Notes: a model not told the origin generated them from the sequence alone. A stretch of DNA of 64,000 nt from Terramyces sp. JEL0728 (GCA_027603945.1 JADIIU010000029.1:62001-126000); one strand, 5' to 3'. Positions 22,074 to 34,452 are shown, counted from the stretch's first letter. Program-made: numbers and translations.

Positions 22074-22658
22074 CTATAGTTTATTCAGGACTGGAATCGG
22101 CGTGCTGCTTTTCAAATCCAGGATTTCATAGTTTGTAGGATGCACTTTCAAAACTACAAAATTTTCGTATGCATTCGCAACTACATTAGTAAGATTCACT
22201 CGCATCTTTGGAAGCTTGGATTAATCAAAGCTTACCGGTCATTGGCAACTCCATTTCAAACTGTTCTTTTGCTGTTTCACTCGCGTACAGTATAGGATAA
22301 TTGAACTGGGCTCTAGTTCGAGATGAGATGGATTTGAACATTTCGCCCTTCAACTGCAGGTCAAATGAAACATTTCCTTGGATTCTCAATTGCTGATGGG
22401 TATCCGTGAAATACCAATGATGAAAAATAAGTTACCCTTGGTTAATAACTGGCTACAGAGCAATTCGGTGTTATTATTCTGCTGCAATTCCGCTACCTTT
22501 CTGCTTCTCTTGTCCGTGCAGATTAGGATGTCTTCCTGATCAAACCCACGAAACACTACAGTCCTTACTTTTGGAAGATTATTGTAAACAGTCGCCATTT
22601 GAATAAATCTGCAATGCGGTTGTAATTGCAGTTGGGTTTCAATGTATTTTACGAGCAT
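22074..22658 (-). CDS. PNPOx-like FMN-binding split-barrel protein
   Basis: The conserved start RFIQMATVYNNLPKVRTVVFRGF and ICTDKRSRK match the pyridoxamine-phosphate-oxidase-like Alr4036/FMN-binding family. WYFTDTHQQLRIQG corresponds to its CWYFPKTREQFRIRG block. Exons 22658-22457, 22415-22236, 22200-22214 (a 15-nt microexon) and 22180-22074; about 167 aa, phases close. The first gap (22416-22456) is 41 nt, twice the usual size, and ends ATT. The other introns are 21 and 19 nt. The 5' end is uncertain: in-frame ATGs exist at 22694 and, through doubtful introns, near 22799. Likely a flavin-dependent oxidoreductase; substrate unknown. Confidence 0.72.
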
Positions 22659-22843
22659 CAAGATATGAAAAAAAAGTAAAACTAATGTCCCTCATACATA
22701 ATTACCTACTGAGATCGAAAAATGAATTATACCCACTGCCTGTCATATGTGAATCACTTGTTGCTCTCTAAAAATCGGAGCCGATTGTGTGGCTGCCATC
22801 TCCAAAAAGTATAAATATTGCCAAATTGAAAGATATTTGAAAA

Positions 22844-25101
22844 ATGACAGTTGCCAGTCCTACTACGCTATACGATAAAGTATTCAACGACCATGTAATC
22901 GATACCATGGAAGATGGAACTTGCCTAATATACATTGACAGACACTTGGTTCATGAAGTTACATCCCCACAAGCATTTGAAGGGCTTCGTAATGCTGGTC
23001 GATCTGTACGAAGACCAGATTTAACCCTCTCTACTGTAGATCATAATATCCCGACTTCAAGCCGAAAGGTAATTGGTATTAATTGCAGGAATTTAAATCG
23101 GTTTCGTCGTTTGTAAAGCAAGCAGATTCCAAAGTGCAATGTGAAACGCTTGAAGATAATATCAAAGCTTTCGGATTGACGTATTTTGGATTGGGCGATA
23201 AGAGACAGGGTATCGTCCATGTAATTGGCCCTGAACAAGGATTCACTCTCCCTGGTACCACAGTGGTATGTGGCGATTCTCATACTTCTACCCATGGTGC
23301 GTTTGGTGCGCTTGCTTTTGGAATTGGCACATCAGAGGTAGAACATGTTTTGGCTACCCAAACACTATTGCAGAAGAAGAGCAAAAATCTACGAATTACG
23401 GTTAATGGAGCTTTGCCTGCAGGAGTACAGTCTAAAGATGTTATTTTGCATATTATTGGAGTCATTGGAACTGCAGGTGGTACTGGCCATGTAATAGAGT
23501 TTGCCGGTACAGTTATTGAATCCCTTTCAATGGATGCGAGAATGTCTATTTGCAATATGTCCATTGAAGCCGGCGCTAGGGCAGGAATGATTGCGCCAGA
23601 TCAAATTACATTCGATTACCTAAAAGGAAGACCTTTGGCCCCAAAGGGAGAAGATTGGAATAAGGCAGAAAAGTACTGGAGATCCCTACGCTCTGATCAA
23701 GGAGCCAAATACGACAAGGAAGTAGTAATTGATGGAGGAGAAATAATACCAACAGTTACCTGGGGTACCACACCACAAGATGTTGTGCAAATCACAGGCG
23801 CGGTTCCAGATCCAGCTTCATACTCTGACCTTGCACGCAGAGCAGGTGTGGAAAGAAGTTTGGAGTATATGGGGCTCACACCTAATACTCCAATCAACGA
23901 AATCCCAATCGATAAAGTGTTTATTGGTTCATGCACCAATTCTCGCATTGAAGATCTACGATCTGTGGCACAAGTCGTTCGTGGCCGCAAAGTAGCTTCT
24001 CATGTGTACGCAATGATTGTTCCTGGTTCTGGCCTGATCAAGAAGCAAGCTGAAGATGAAGGCCTTGCAAGTATTTTCCTTGAAGCTGGATTCGATTGGA
24101 GAGAAGCTGGCTGCTCGATGTGTTTGGGGATGAACGAGGATCAGTTAAACCCGTACGAAAGATGTGCTTCCACTTCCAACAGAAATTTCGAAGGACGTCA
24201 AGGCTTCAAAGGAAGAACGCATTTGATGAGTCCTGCGATGGCAGCAGCAGCAGCAATCAAGGGGCGGCTTGCAGATGTTAGGGAATTCATTTCGGCTGAA
24301 TCAACCCCAGTATTACAATTTGAATCAAAAGATTCGAAAAGTTACGTTAGTCCTTTTGCTCAAAGTGATTATCCAACTGGCGCGGCAGCAACCGAAAATG
24401 GCGAAGGATCTTCGGCTGGCATGACTCCATTCACAGTTCTCAAGGGAATTGCTGCACCTATGCCCCTGACCAACATTGATACTGACAAGATTATCCCAAA
24501 ACAATTCTTGAAGACCATCAAAAGAACTGGCCTTGGGTCTGCTCTATTTTATGAGCTTCGATATCACGCAGATGGCACACCTGATCCAAATTTTGTATTG
24601 AACAAACCCCAATATCAAAAGAGCTCCATCCTCATTTCTGGCGCAAACTTTGGATGTGGAAGTTCTCGTGAACATGCTCCTTGGGCCCTGAATGACTTTG
24701 GTATTAGATGTATTATTGCTCCTAGCTTTGCTGATATCTTTGAAAACAAGTAATATCATATTAATATCAGCACCACTAAAAATGGCATGCTTCCAATCAC
24801 TCTGCCTCAGGAGACTGTTGATATACTGTGCAAGGATGCTGAAGAAGGTTTGGAATTGGAGATAGACTTGCCTAGCCAGATCATTCGTCGTGCAAATGGA
24901 AATGAAATTCAATTTGACATTGAATCCTTCAGAAAACATTGTCTAGTGAACGGACTGGATGATATTGGTCTTACCATGCAAAAGAAGACACTAATTGCTG
25001 CGTTCGAAAATCACCGATCTGCCAACTTCCCTTGGCTTGATGGAGATAAATACAAATCGGCACCGATAGCTGTTGGCGGCAAAGGCACAACTGATTGGTA
25101 A
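22844..25101 (+). CDS. LEU1: 3-isopropylmalate dehydratase (leucine biosynthesis)
   Basis: Exons 22844-23068, 23089-24749 and 24771-25101; 738 aa. An aconitase-fold large subunit (LeuC) and small subunit (LeuD) are fused in one chain, the fungal arrangement. The [4Fe-4S] cysteines lie in [11 protein letters not shown] and CSMCLGMN. The LeuD half has [13 protein letters not shown] and [13 protein letters not shown]. It isomerises 2-isopropylmalate to 3-isopropylmalate, the second committed step of leucine synthesis, so the organism probably makes branched-chain amino acids. The second intron interrupts the [16 protein letters not shown] junction. An AATAAA follows the stop at 25121-25126. Confidence 0.97.
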
Positions 25102-25148
25102 CTGTACTTGTTCAATATTTAATAAAGATAATGCAAATCAATTTTTAA

Positions 25149-26206
25149 ATGGGAAAAAAGCAATCTCCCTACAATTTGAAAATGCAGCTAATTAAAGAAG
25201 CGATATTAACCAGAAACCGGTCATTGCTGCAGTCACTGGCACTACAGAAAGGAGGATTCCTGAAAAATTCACTTCGAAAACAGGCATGGATGATATTATT
25301 GAGCTGTGAAAATCAAATTGAAATTGGAATGCCCAAAGGTACTTTTGAATTGACGTAGCGGTAAATTCTGAAGTGGCAAATCAAATATCTCTGGATGTCA
25401 ACCGCTCATTTGTTCAAATGAATATTTCTGACTTTGATGTGATTACTCTGAGACCAGTATTGTTGCGTTCGCTTCTTTGCATATTTCAACGCTTTTCATT
25501 TTTGCACTATTACCAAGGGTATCATGATATATGTGCGATATTCCTGCTAGTATTAGGAGAAAAGCGATGCAGAAAAGCGCTACCAGCGATCACCATGATA
25601 TACCTCAGAGACTATATGGAAAAAGAATTTGACGGAACAATGAATCAGGCAGTTAGTATAATGGAGATATTGAAAATTGTAGATGAGGACCTGCACAGAT
25701 TTTTCACACAAATACCCAATTTCCAACCTCATTTCTGCATATCCTGGATACTTACATGGATATCTCATTGCGTCAACAAGAACATTGCTCCTAGAATATT
25801 TGACGCACTGCTCGCCACAGATCCCAGCTTTATATTATACATTTCGTGTTTCATTATTATCCAATTTAAGGAACAGCTACTTGAAGCAGAACCAGATACT
25901 AGCGAGATACTGCCGATATTCATGAACATTCCTTTCAACGATCTTGATTATGACAAAATTGTCATGGATGCGGCAAATGCCTTGGGTTGTGTGGATTTTT
26001 CAAATCTAGGGGTGTTTTCGTGTGTCAATACTTACAAAGAGTTGGATGGTGATCGAATAGATTACGATTTGCTGGAATTTTACTTTGAAGAGAAGCAAAG
26101 GAGACGCCCAGCCAAAGCGCCTAGCAAATTCAACTCTAGTTTGTTGCTAAGTATAGGAGCTGTTGGTGTAGCGACTGCACTTATTTATTACAACCACATA
26201 ATATAA
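25149..26206 (+). CDS. TBC-domain Rab GTPase-activating protein (GYP8/TBC1D20-like)
   Basis: Exons 25149-25338 and 25359-26206 (20-nt intron); 345 aa. The TBC domain shows LRKQAWMILL at its start. The dual-finger region is degenerate: YYQGYHDICAIFLLVLGE gives the Gln finger (YQGYHD), and the Arg finger would fall near DVNRSF. A C-terminal hydrophobic anchor (LLLSIGAVGVATALIYY) marks it as tail-anchored, as in TBC1D20 and yeast Gyp8, which act on Rab1/Ypt1 at the ER-Golgi. Starts 47 bp after LEU1 on the same strand. Confidence 0.88.
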
Positions 26207-26233
26207 TTTAAATTTATTTAAAAAGGTCTGCGA

Positions 26234-26797
26234 TTATTCATTGCATTCGGTATTCTTTGTAAATGGTCTATTACAGCCTTCAAAGTTACAAACTTTGCAG
26301 ACACGTCGTCGCCTCTTTCTGGCAGGGCCCAGACATTGCTGGGGATTGCTACTTTCTTGTTTGCCAAGCTCATAAATCGAAGGAAGGATTTTGGTATTGG
26401 GTCCACAGTTTATCTGGGGGAGGATGATGGGAGGTAATTGAAAAGAGTTTTGTCTAAGCAAAACCTCCATGCTTTCAAGCTTTTTTTCAAGACGATAAAT
26501 CCTGTCCACTAAGATGTTTTCGTTTTCTGCTATTAGTTCAGGATTACTTTGAGCAGCCTCCCTTTCTTGCATGAGACTGCTTTTTTCACTCTGCAGGTTT
26601 GACAGGAAAGAGTTGGCAGTAAATAAGAGATTGTTGAACCGATCGTCCCTCCCTTCCGCTTTCCAGGATTCAAGTTTTCTTTTTGCTGACAGCATTTCTC
26701 TTTCCGCAAAGATACATTGTTCCTTGGCGTATTCTACCGCTTTCTCGATCATGCAAAAGCTCTCTTTCATTGCGTTAAACTTAAGTGGTGACTTCAT
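26234..26797 (-). CDS. Coiled-coil protein with a C-terminal cysteine cluster, unknown
   Basis: A single exon of 187 aa. I do not recognise the family. Residues about 10-120 are strongly helical and charged (EKAVEYAKEQCIFAEREML; RIYRLEKKLESMEVLL), consistent with a coiled coil. A proline-rich linker follows. The C-terminus has a basic patch RKRRRR followed by CKVCNFEGC and a last Cys, a possible small zinc site of C-x2-C-x4-C type. The basic patch suggests nuclear localisation. The gene is convergent with the TBC gene, 27 bp apart. No intron signature is seen. Confidence 0.55.
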   Translation of the reverse strand: MKSPLKFNAMKESFCMIEKAVEYAKEQCIFAEREMLSAKRKLESWKAEGRDDRFNNLLFTANSFLSNLQSEKSSLMQEREAAQSNPELIAENENILVDRIYRLEKKLESMEVLLRQNSFQLPPIILPQINCGPNTKILPSIYELGKQESSNPQQCLGPARKRRRRVCKVCNFEGCNRPFTKNTECNE

Positions 26798-27005
26798 TTA
26801 TACTCCTGCAACACGTTTTCTCTTGAAACTCAGCACCACGTTTTTAGTGAGGTTTAGAATTTCAAGGCCAGCTGCGCACCAATAATACTGGACTGTTTCA
26901 AAGAGCTTTCCCGGAGCAATTTAATTTATCTGCTTCATTTATTTAACGCTGCTCTTAAGCATTCTTTGATACCCTGAAACGCCTCAATACAAAAGCAACA
27001 CGTTC

Positions 27006-29533
27006 TTAATCGCTTGATTCCCAATTCGATAACACTGTTCGGAGAACTGGATACTCGATGCACGTTTCCTTCAAGCCCTCTTTCTCAATGTATTGAAGGT
27101 AAAGATCCATGCTTTTCTTGACAACTTTTCTGACATCACTGTCTGGATGTCTCTCAATATACTGCACATAATCCACTTCTGTCCATCCACACACCGTTGT
27201 TGGCAATGGGATTACTTTTGAATATAGCAGCAGGTAATGGCAAATGAAGATGTAATCCACTAAAGTGAATGATGCTACCTTATCCAACTCCAAAAACAAG
27301 AGTTTTCTACATTAGAACATGCTTACCGATACGCTTTGAACTGGCGAGACATTTTCAAATCCTCCAATTGAATATTGGCAATCGACAAGGACTGTGCAAA
27401 CACGTATTCGACTTGGGTTAAATCGGAGGCAATTTTCAGCTTTCCTTGGTCGCCAGCTGGCACGATCGACACATTAAGTAGCTGCAAATGCATCAGGTGG
27501 TCAGAAAATGTCAAGATCCTACGTTAATAATACGGAATACCACTTCTGTGAATATTCCTTGCACTGCAATTTGATCAAGAATTCCCTAAATACCCATTTG
27601 AGCTTTGCCATGTATTCATGGATATAAAGACTAGTCTCTGGTCTTCCGGTTTGAATCAAGGAGGGTGGTTTGTTTCTAAGCTTAGTTATTATTACATCTT
27701 GTACTCTTCCTTGTGCACTTTTGTAAGCACGGCTTGCAATTCAGCAACCAAGTTCAAAAATATAGCCTCTGAAATATGTGTCATTTGGTTTACAATGGTC
27801 TAGAGTTATTTGTTGCATTACCGTAGTAAGTTTATCAATCGCATCATCAATCACAGTAGATTCATAGTCAGTGAGCAATCCCCAGATATTGTCAGAGAGT
27901 GTAAACAAGCAATTAATGATATCAATCTTCAACAATTGAACAGGGATTGGAATTGAGCCGGTGATCGAGAATGGAGAATCGCTATTTACCAAGATGACGA
28001 TTTTCTGCAAAAACATATTGCTTGCTTTGACCACATTCCTCATAATATGTGAAAGTAAGTGGGGATCAAACTTGACAGCATGCAGTTCACTTGAAATGGT
28101 TCTAAAGAACTTGTTTGCATCTTCAGCACAAAGGGACTTTACTACAGATCTATCTGGAAGAATGGAGCCGACAGATTCAAGTAGTCTGGTGGAAGATCTT
28201 GTGATATACGCAGCCTCAAATGAAGAGAGGGTCTTTAGCAGCAGCAGCGTTTCATTGCTATATTAGAATAATAAACCTTTCTTTTCCTTTGGAGATACTG
28301 TTACTCAACAGGGCAACGCGGGAAAACAAATCCAGGAATACACGCAGCAACTTGGGATACCCGGCTTCAAGAACTTGTCTCAAAAACTGCGACCCCTTAG
28401 TTGCAGCAGTAATTTCTTGTTCCACTGTCGAAGAAATAGCCTTCCAAAAGTAGTCTCTGATATCTGCATTTATAGACTATATAAATGAAAAAGTACTGAA
28501 ACGGCCAATTCCAAAAAAGAAGACTGACTGACAGAATCCTTCTTTCGAGATAGAAATGTTTCCAAGTTATGAACACTGTAAGCAAATTGATAAATTGAAT
28601 CGTTAAGTTTTTCGGTCCTGTTCCAGAGTATTCCGGCCCAAGCTGCCAAATTTGAAGTCGATACCTTTCCCTGAGTTGCAACCAGTGCTTTTTTAGTTTC
28701 TTGTTAGCTTCAAAGTACCTGTCATTTCTTGATTGAGGGAGTTGATATCAAATGCATTATGAGCTTCTGCGCCAACCTTTGCAATGTACGAGTCCAAAAG
28801 ATCCTTTACCATTTCAGGCAATTGCTGCAAGTTGGCGTATATTTGGATTCCTTTGGATAAGCTAGTTTGATTCTATATAAACTATTTTTTACGTCGAGCA
28901 AGCCTTCATTGATCCAAACCAGTCCTTGATTTCTTACTTTATCAGCGATATCATTGTAAGTCGCCAGTTCCTTTGCCAAATTTTCATCATTTGTCAAATT
29001 GTGTTCCTTTAGCAACACATCAAGCGATTAAATCATTAATACCGATTTCGTAAATATAAAGCGCAGCCCTAGCATATTCTTCCACGTTTGTAATCGGCTC
29101 AAGTCTGGTAAACGTTTGTAGGAACCGCTGGATGGAGCGCAAATACTCTGTCTCTTTTGAAATTTCTGATATTTCACCAATCAGCTTCTTCATTTCTTCA
29201 TATGGCTCTGAAACTTTTGCCTTTGTTCTTTTTTAGCTTAATAATACTTTTTGTAGCTGAGCTTCAATTTCTCACATTCTTCATTAATAGCGACAAATAT
29301 ATCAGACATTTCCTGCAAGTCTTTAACTCCGTTTAACAATTCCACGTGCGAGTCCAAAACCTGTTGATTGATTTGTTTTCGTAGAAAATCCATGTTGAAA
29401 GTAAGTGTCGCATTGTAATCCTTTTGCTTCAACAGCTCATGGGCTAGTTTTACTGAATCAAAAGAGCTCGCTTGATACTCAACAAATCCTGTCTGAGAAA
29501 TCTCCTACCTGGGCTGTTTAGAAAGTCTGACAT
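27006..29533 (-). CDS. COG5: Conserved oligomeric Golgi complex subunit 5
   Basis: Twelve exons of 25-436 nt and eleven introns of 19-22 nt encode 767 aa; every phase closes. Exon boundaries from the 5' end: 29533-29509, 29488-29248, 29227-29043, 29020-28893, 28872-28719, 28699-28497, 28476-28277, 28257-27822, 27799-27696, 27675-27541, 27518-27327, 27306-27006. Family blocks include the N-terminal tether helix region, GKVSTSNLAAW, FEAAYITRSSTRLL and LKIASDLTQVEYVFAQ (human RLAADFAQMELAVGP). COG5 belongs to lobe B of the Golgi retrograde tether. The third intron (29021-29042) must end CTTG to keep DVLLKEHN in frame. Confidence 0.9.
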
Positions 29534-29703
29534 TTCAAGATTGCTTCCAAAATTTTCGGCCCTCAACAGATTCAAGATACGCACTTGAATTTACAGCACA
29601 GGCATGCAAGGATATAACGCAACCAATAGCAGATAGATAGTGTTTTATTAATTAATTCCAAAGAATCGATACATGAATTTGCGATATCTAAAATTAATAA
29701 TAA

Positions 29704-31413
29704 TTACCCAGCATGAATCGAACCTGGGTCGTTCTGGTAGAGCATCATCAATACTCCTGTAGATAACGAGAAATAAATGCATTCGCCTAGTGGCACCTGC
29801 CTCAAGTATCCTTTAGCTACCATAGAGTTCCAAAACGATTCGATTGCACGTGGCAGACAATACATTCCCAATTCTAGTCTTCTCCCGGGTTGCTCCAAGA
29901 GAACCATTGCGCCGGCAGTAATCCCATTCACTAGGTTAGATCAAAATTACAGTAGTACATCCATTTTTCATCTTTTCCTCGCAAGTTCCTGAATAAACAA
30001 GGTAGTGACCAAGCAGCAGTAACATAGCAAGACAAAAACAACATTGAACGCAGGGTAGATTTGACATACTTTTTAAAAGAAGTTTTTGGATCCTTTAAAA
30101 TTTTCTTTCCTCTGAATATGATAGTCATTACCTATTGTCAATGGAAATTACCAAATTCAATGGTCCATACAGTTGGAAGGCTCTTTTCCATTCGTTCCAG
30201 AAAGCGGTTACGGCACCTCTAGTACAATAGATAGTTGGTGGATGTTGTAATCCGCACATTACAAAATCGTGGGGAACTTGCTGTATAAAGTCTTTTAATG
30301 GCTCTAATTGGTCTACAGGCAGTCCATGTGGAACAGAGTCTCTGAAATTAGAAACCCTTTCAATAAATTTCGAGCTAGCAGAATCTGCACATCCAGCAAT
30401 GGTCGACCCCATTGCATCCAAGTATTGACGGGGTTTTTGGGGCCATAATGCTCTTACACCTCCGTGGGTGATTAAAAAGGACAGGTATGATTTGGTTAAT
30501 GTGTCTGGCTCGCAAACATAGGCATACAATATCTGGCTGGAAGAAACCATCATTGTCAATACTCCAAACATTTGTCGGATTGATTTTCTAGCTGGGTGAT
30601 GGGTATGAGACATGTCTAGGTTATCATAAAGTACCATCGATATCTTCCATCGAATCAATCGGCAAAGTGAGTGGCTTGCCTTGAATATCTTTTTTAACAA
30701 GCTGTTGTCTAGTTTTGGATGTGAATCTGCGCTCACCAATCGGCGACGGTTCAGGCGTGTGCTTGGAAAAGAGTTTATGGACATGATGTCTCCATAACCA
30801 TCTGAATATGAAATGAAAAGTTCTGGTGCTGAGATACAACGCAATCATGACTCTTCTTGATCTGTTATTGTCGAGCAAAATCGATAATCCGGCAAATGTA
30901 CCTGCAATAAATGCGTTCAAAGGACTGTTTGTCTTAAGGTGGTGTCTTAGCAAACACAATATTCCTTTGTATGATGAAATAAACGTTGACATGAACAGGG
31001 CAAATGAAGTGGTATCTCTCCCTCCCAATTTCAACAGCAATTCCGGCCTATATCAGCAAAAAGATACTTTTTAAAGACCTTTCCGGTCAATAAACTTGGA
31101 ACCAAACCTAATGCATACTTGAGAGCATACGTAATTGCAAACGACCTAATCATTCCCCTGACACAATTACCAGGACAGCTGCCTGCATGCTTGCACAGCT
31201 TTGGTGTTGCTCCCTTGCTTTCTTCCAATTGTTTCAAATTATCACTAGATTATCGAAATATTACACTGAGAGCTGTCGCAACCTTTCCTGCAAAGCATGG
31301 AAGGACTTTATCAAAGATTCGGTGTCTTTGTCTGTTAATGCTCTGGACAGTACTTGCGCAATACTTTCTATAAAGTTCTCCCACAACGACAGGCTCTGAT
31401 CTGAAGACGACAT
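29704..31413 (-). CDS. TMEM135-like multi-pass membrane protein
   Basis: Exons 31413-31265, 31244-31068, 31047-30635, 30615-30132, 30111-29951 and 29930-29704; 536 aa. Cys-rich N-terminal element CKHAGSCPGNC, then the TMEM135/Tim17-like repeats: PLNAFIAGTFAGLSILL and LNGITAGAMVLLEQPGRRLELGMYCLPRAIES are typical of this family, which acts in mitochondrial/peroxisomal dynamics. The five introns are 19-20 nt. The C-terminus may be GSIHAG (stop 29704). Alternatively, a consensus 20-nt intron at 29687-29706 would extend the reading to about 29572. The 5'UTR of COG5 follows closely on the same strand. Confidence 0.82.
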
Positions 31414-31522
31414 TTACTTTTTCGTATAATTTGACGGGCCATTTAAATTGCACTTGACCACAGATTTAGCCACAACTTGGAGTTCAAATTAAATTGATAA
31501 AGATAAGCCAGCGCGAAAGAAT

Positions 31523-34095
31523 CTACATGTTTATTTTCCTAAAATCTGGTTTCTCTGCTTTCGTTATGCAAGCGCCTTTCTTGTCGACAAGCCATAGCCC
31601 ATATCCAACCAGGATTTCCTGGTTATTAGCAGGTGAATGGGTATGGATAAGATAAAAGTCGCTAAACTCTGAAGGGATCTGCAGGGGAGCATTAATAAAG
31701 ATGCTGCTCGACATGAATGAGAATGGGTCCAGATATTTTACACGAATAGAGGTTGGATCGAGCGAATCGCTAAACAAGTCCCTGGAATACAGTTTCTGAT
31801 CGGGTAGCGAAACAGATATTGACGTTTGCTTAGATAGTAGTCTTCGCACCGCATCTTCATCATCCAAGATTGACGATTTATCTATTTCTTGTTGAACCAA
31901 GTCAATAAACGCAAGACTGGCCCTCCCTTTCTTGAAATACATTATTCCGGTGGAGGGGACTGGCGGTAGATTCAGCAAATGGTTTCCATTGTCTAATCCA
32001 ATAAATATATCTGCAGAAGTATCTGATACAGATCTAAAGTCTTTAAGTGCTACAATATCGGAATCGAGGTACCACACGTCGAACCCAGCGTCCAAAATCA
32101 TCTTTATCACTCTGGGTTTTGCCCGCATAATTCTTTTTAAATCTGGGCTTTTTGGCGATTCTGCTAATTCTATAGGATTCAAACCGGGAATCAAAATTGC
32201 TGCTTTGTTTTGTGCCAGCAAACTTTCATAGATATCCAGATCCAAGGTCCAGTAGATAATATTGTTGATCCTTAATTCAGAAAAACTACAAATCAAGTTG
32301 GCGGTAGTTAAAAAGAATTGAGCATTGAAAGGAACAACAATTAGTTGATTTTTCTCGGCTATTTTCTCGCCATACTCTTTCAGACACTCGATTCGAATCC
32401 CAATTTGATCGAGCGTACATTCTCCAGGGCTTTCGTCAACATAATGGTTTTCTTTGATCCAGCTGATTAATTTCTGTTCCCCAAAAATGGATCCCTTGGC
32501 ATTCATCTTTCGGATAAAGTAAAACGATGGATCTGGCTCGAAATTTGGAAATAGATATCTATCTTTGTAGCCAAGCCATGCGGGATGAGAACCGCCGTTG
32601 AACCGTAGATAGCGCTTGTTATTATTCAATATTTTCCCCGCAAATTGAGGGGTGTTGACCATAACAATATTAGAAAAGAATTACCTGTCGCAATATAGGA
32701 TTCGTCCGGAATGTAGGTGTGCTCAGCAAACGCAAGAAACGTAATGGCATGATGATCATTTCTAAAGAATCGAATTGCTTCAGGAGTAAGGATCATCCAT
32801 TGATGGTGTTTATAAGCTCGCCAATGGTTAAATGGCCACGTAACGACTCCCAGCTCTGCGGGATGGTAGATTGAAGAATAGTCTGCTTCGCCCAAGTGAA
32901 CTCTATAGAAACGCTCTGCTAAATCGGCTGTGTTAAAAATAATTACAAGTCTCTGACCAATATTCAATAAAGTTTTTGTCCCTGTACTTGTCTTGAGATA
33001 ATAGTGTATGGATTTGAGAGTTTCTTTTGATGGGCCAGTCAAAATTCGACAAATTAATGATATAATCCCAGTCTGCCAAATCCAACAGCTCCCAGAATCC
33101 TGATAGCTGCGTGTAAACCAATGATATGTGCCCCCAAATATTGTGAAAACGGTTTCTTGCCATGAATATCGCAGACTCTGGATTTTTGTCAGACCTTTCC
33201 GTGATCCAATTATCCAATTTTCTATGTAATTTTTCACATTTTTCTCTTGCATCAACATGGATCAATGTAATGGCATCACCGTCATCGAGGATATCTAATA
33301 ATAGCGCGATTTGGTCGAATCCTTTTATATCGTGCACCATTAATAAATATGCAATCTTGAATTTTCGTCTTGGTCCTGGCAAAAACGAAGCTTCAGGAAC
33401 GATCGACGGTATAATTTCTTTGAAATAATTGATAGGATCCACATGGTGCAACAAACTGCTGTGAGTAAGGTTCGCGACTGTCGACTGTCCTTCAGCTGCA
33501 AGGTAACAAGAAACACGTTTGATTTCCTGATATTAAGATGCATCTACTTTGTCATTAGCCATATGGAATGCTCTTAGAAGCGCTTGGAAGATCTCGTAGG
33601 CTTTCGAGTCAATCATATTAATAAATAAATTTAAATCTGGGTTCTTTTCCGCAATCGAGCCTTGGAAATCCTTGATTGGTACTAGAGCATCAAACTGGCT
33701 GTTATCCAATATTTTGCAGAACTGAAATCCGGAAACTCGAAAATATCGATTTTGTTGAGCAAATTCAAAGAGTTCCGACTCTTCAAAATATTCGAATTTT
33801 TCTGACACTTTGATTTCAAGATATGCTTCATTCAACAGCGGTTTGGATGAGAATGGTATCAAATTGGAATGCGGGAGCACAGGAATGTTCAAAACGCTCT
33901 TCTGAGGTTAGAAAAAATTACAGCTGGAATATCCTGAATATCCGTAGTTGCTGAACTGTTCTGCGATATTATAAATAGGAATAATAAAATGAATATTACC
34001 AGCGACAAGCGAACCCATTTTTTCATTGGGATTGCCAAATTTGAAAAAAACCTTGGAGAAACGTTGTGTATTTTATTCATGAGTCGGATATCCAT
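31523..34095 (-). CDS. Golgi dual glycosyltransferase: GT14-like plus GT77-like domains
   Basis: Exons 34095-33922, 33901-33548, 33526-32947, 32927-32685 and 32664-31523; 830 aa. Type II membrane anchor VRLSLVIFILLFLFIIS near the N-terminus. Middle domain is core-2/I-branching (GT14): KIAYLLMVHDIKGFDQIALL, TLIHVDAR, WGHISLVYTQL, WDYIINLSNFDWPI and DESYIATVM. The C-terminal domain is GT77-like: RVIKMILDAGFDVWYLDSDI with the DxD metal site. One chain thus carries two transferase folds, presumably building an extracellular glycan. The last intron (32665-32684, 20 nt) must end ATTG for ATVMVNTP to be read. Confidence 0.85.
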
Positions 34096-34452
34096 CGGTT
34101 AGTTAGACATTGATTCTCGATCCAGCTATGCACATTGGAGACGTAGCCCATAAACTCATCGTCGGAGCACTAATCAACTACTTCAGTCGCAGATAGATCA
34201 CACTCGAAAATTAATAAACCTGTAATACCATTTGTTCTATTTCAAACAGCAGCAGTCCGACTCAAGTGTTCAGTAAACAGAAAATTGCGTGTTTGAAAAA
34301 AATTGAGATGCAATCCAGAAAGGTAAACACCACTTACATAGGCTCTCAAACCCCAGGGAAGAGCAAATCAATACTTTGAGCTGGGTCAGCGTGGGAGGTA
34401 AGCAATAAATAATAGTAGAAAAACAGGCTGGGTCCCCTCTGAGAGACAGTTA
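34096..34452. other. Intergenic gap, divergent promoter region
   Basis: About 357 bp between the start codons of the glycosyltransferase (minus) and CENP-C (plus) genes. No frame, RNA signature or repeat stands out. It probably carries both promoters. Confidence 0.5.

Noticed and set aside
29704..29730. GAATCGAACC, the reverse complement of a tRNA B box
   Set aside because: It lies in the coding sequence of the TMEM135-like gene (NDPGSIHAG) and lacks matching arms.
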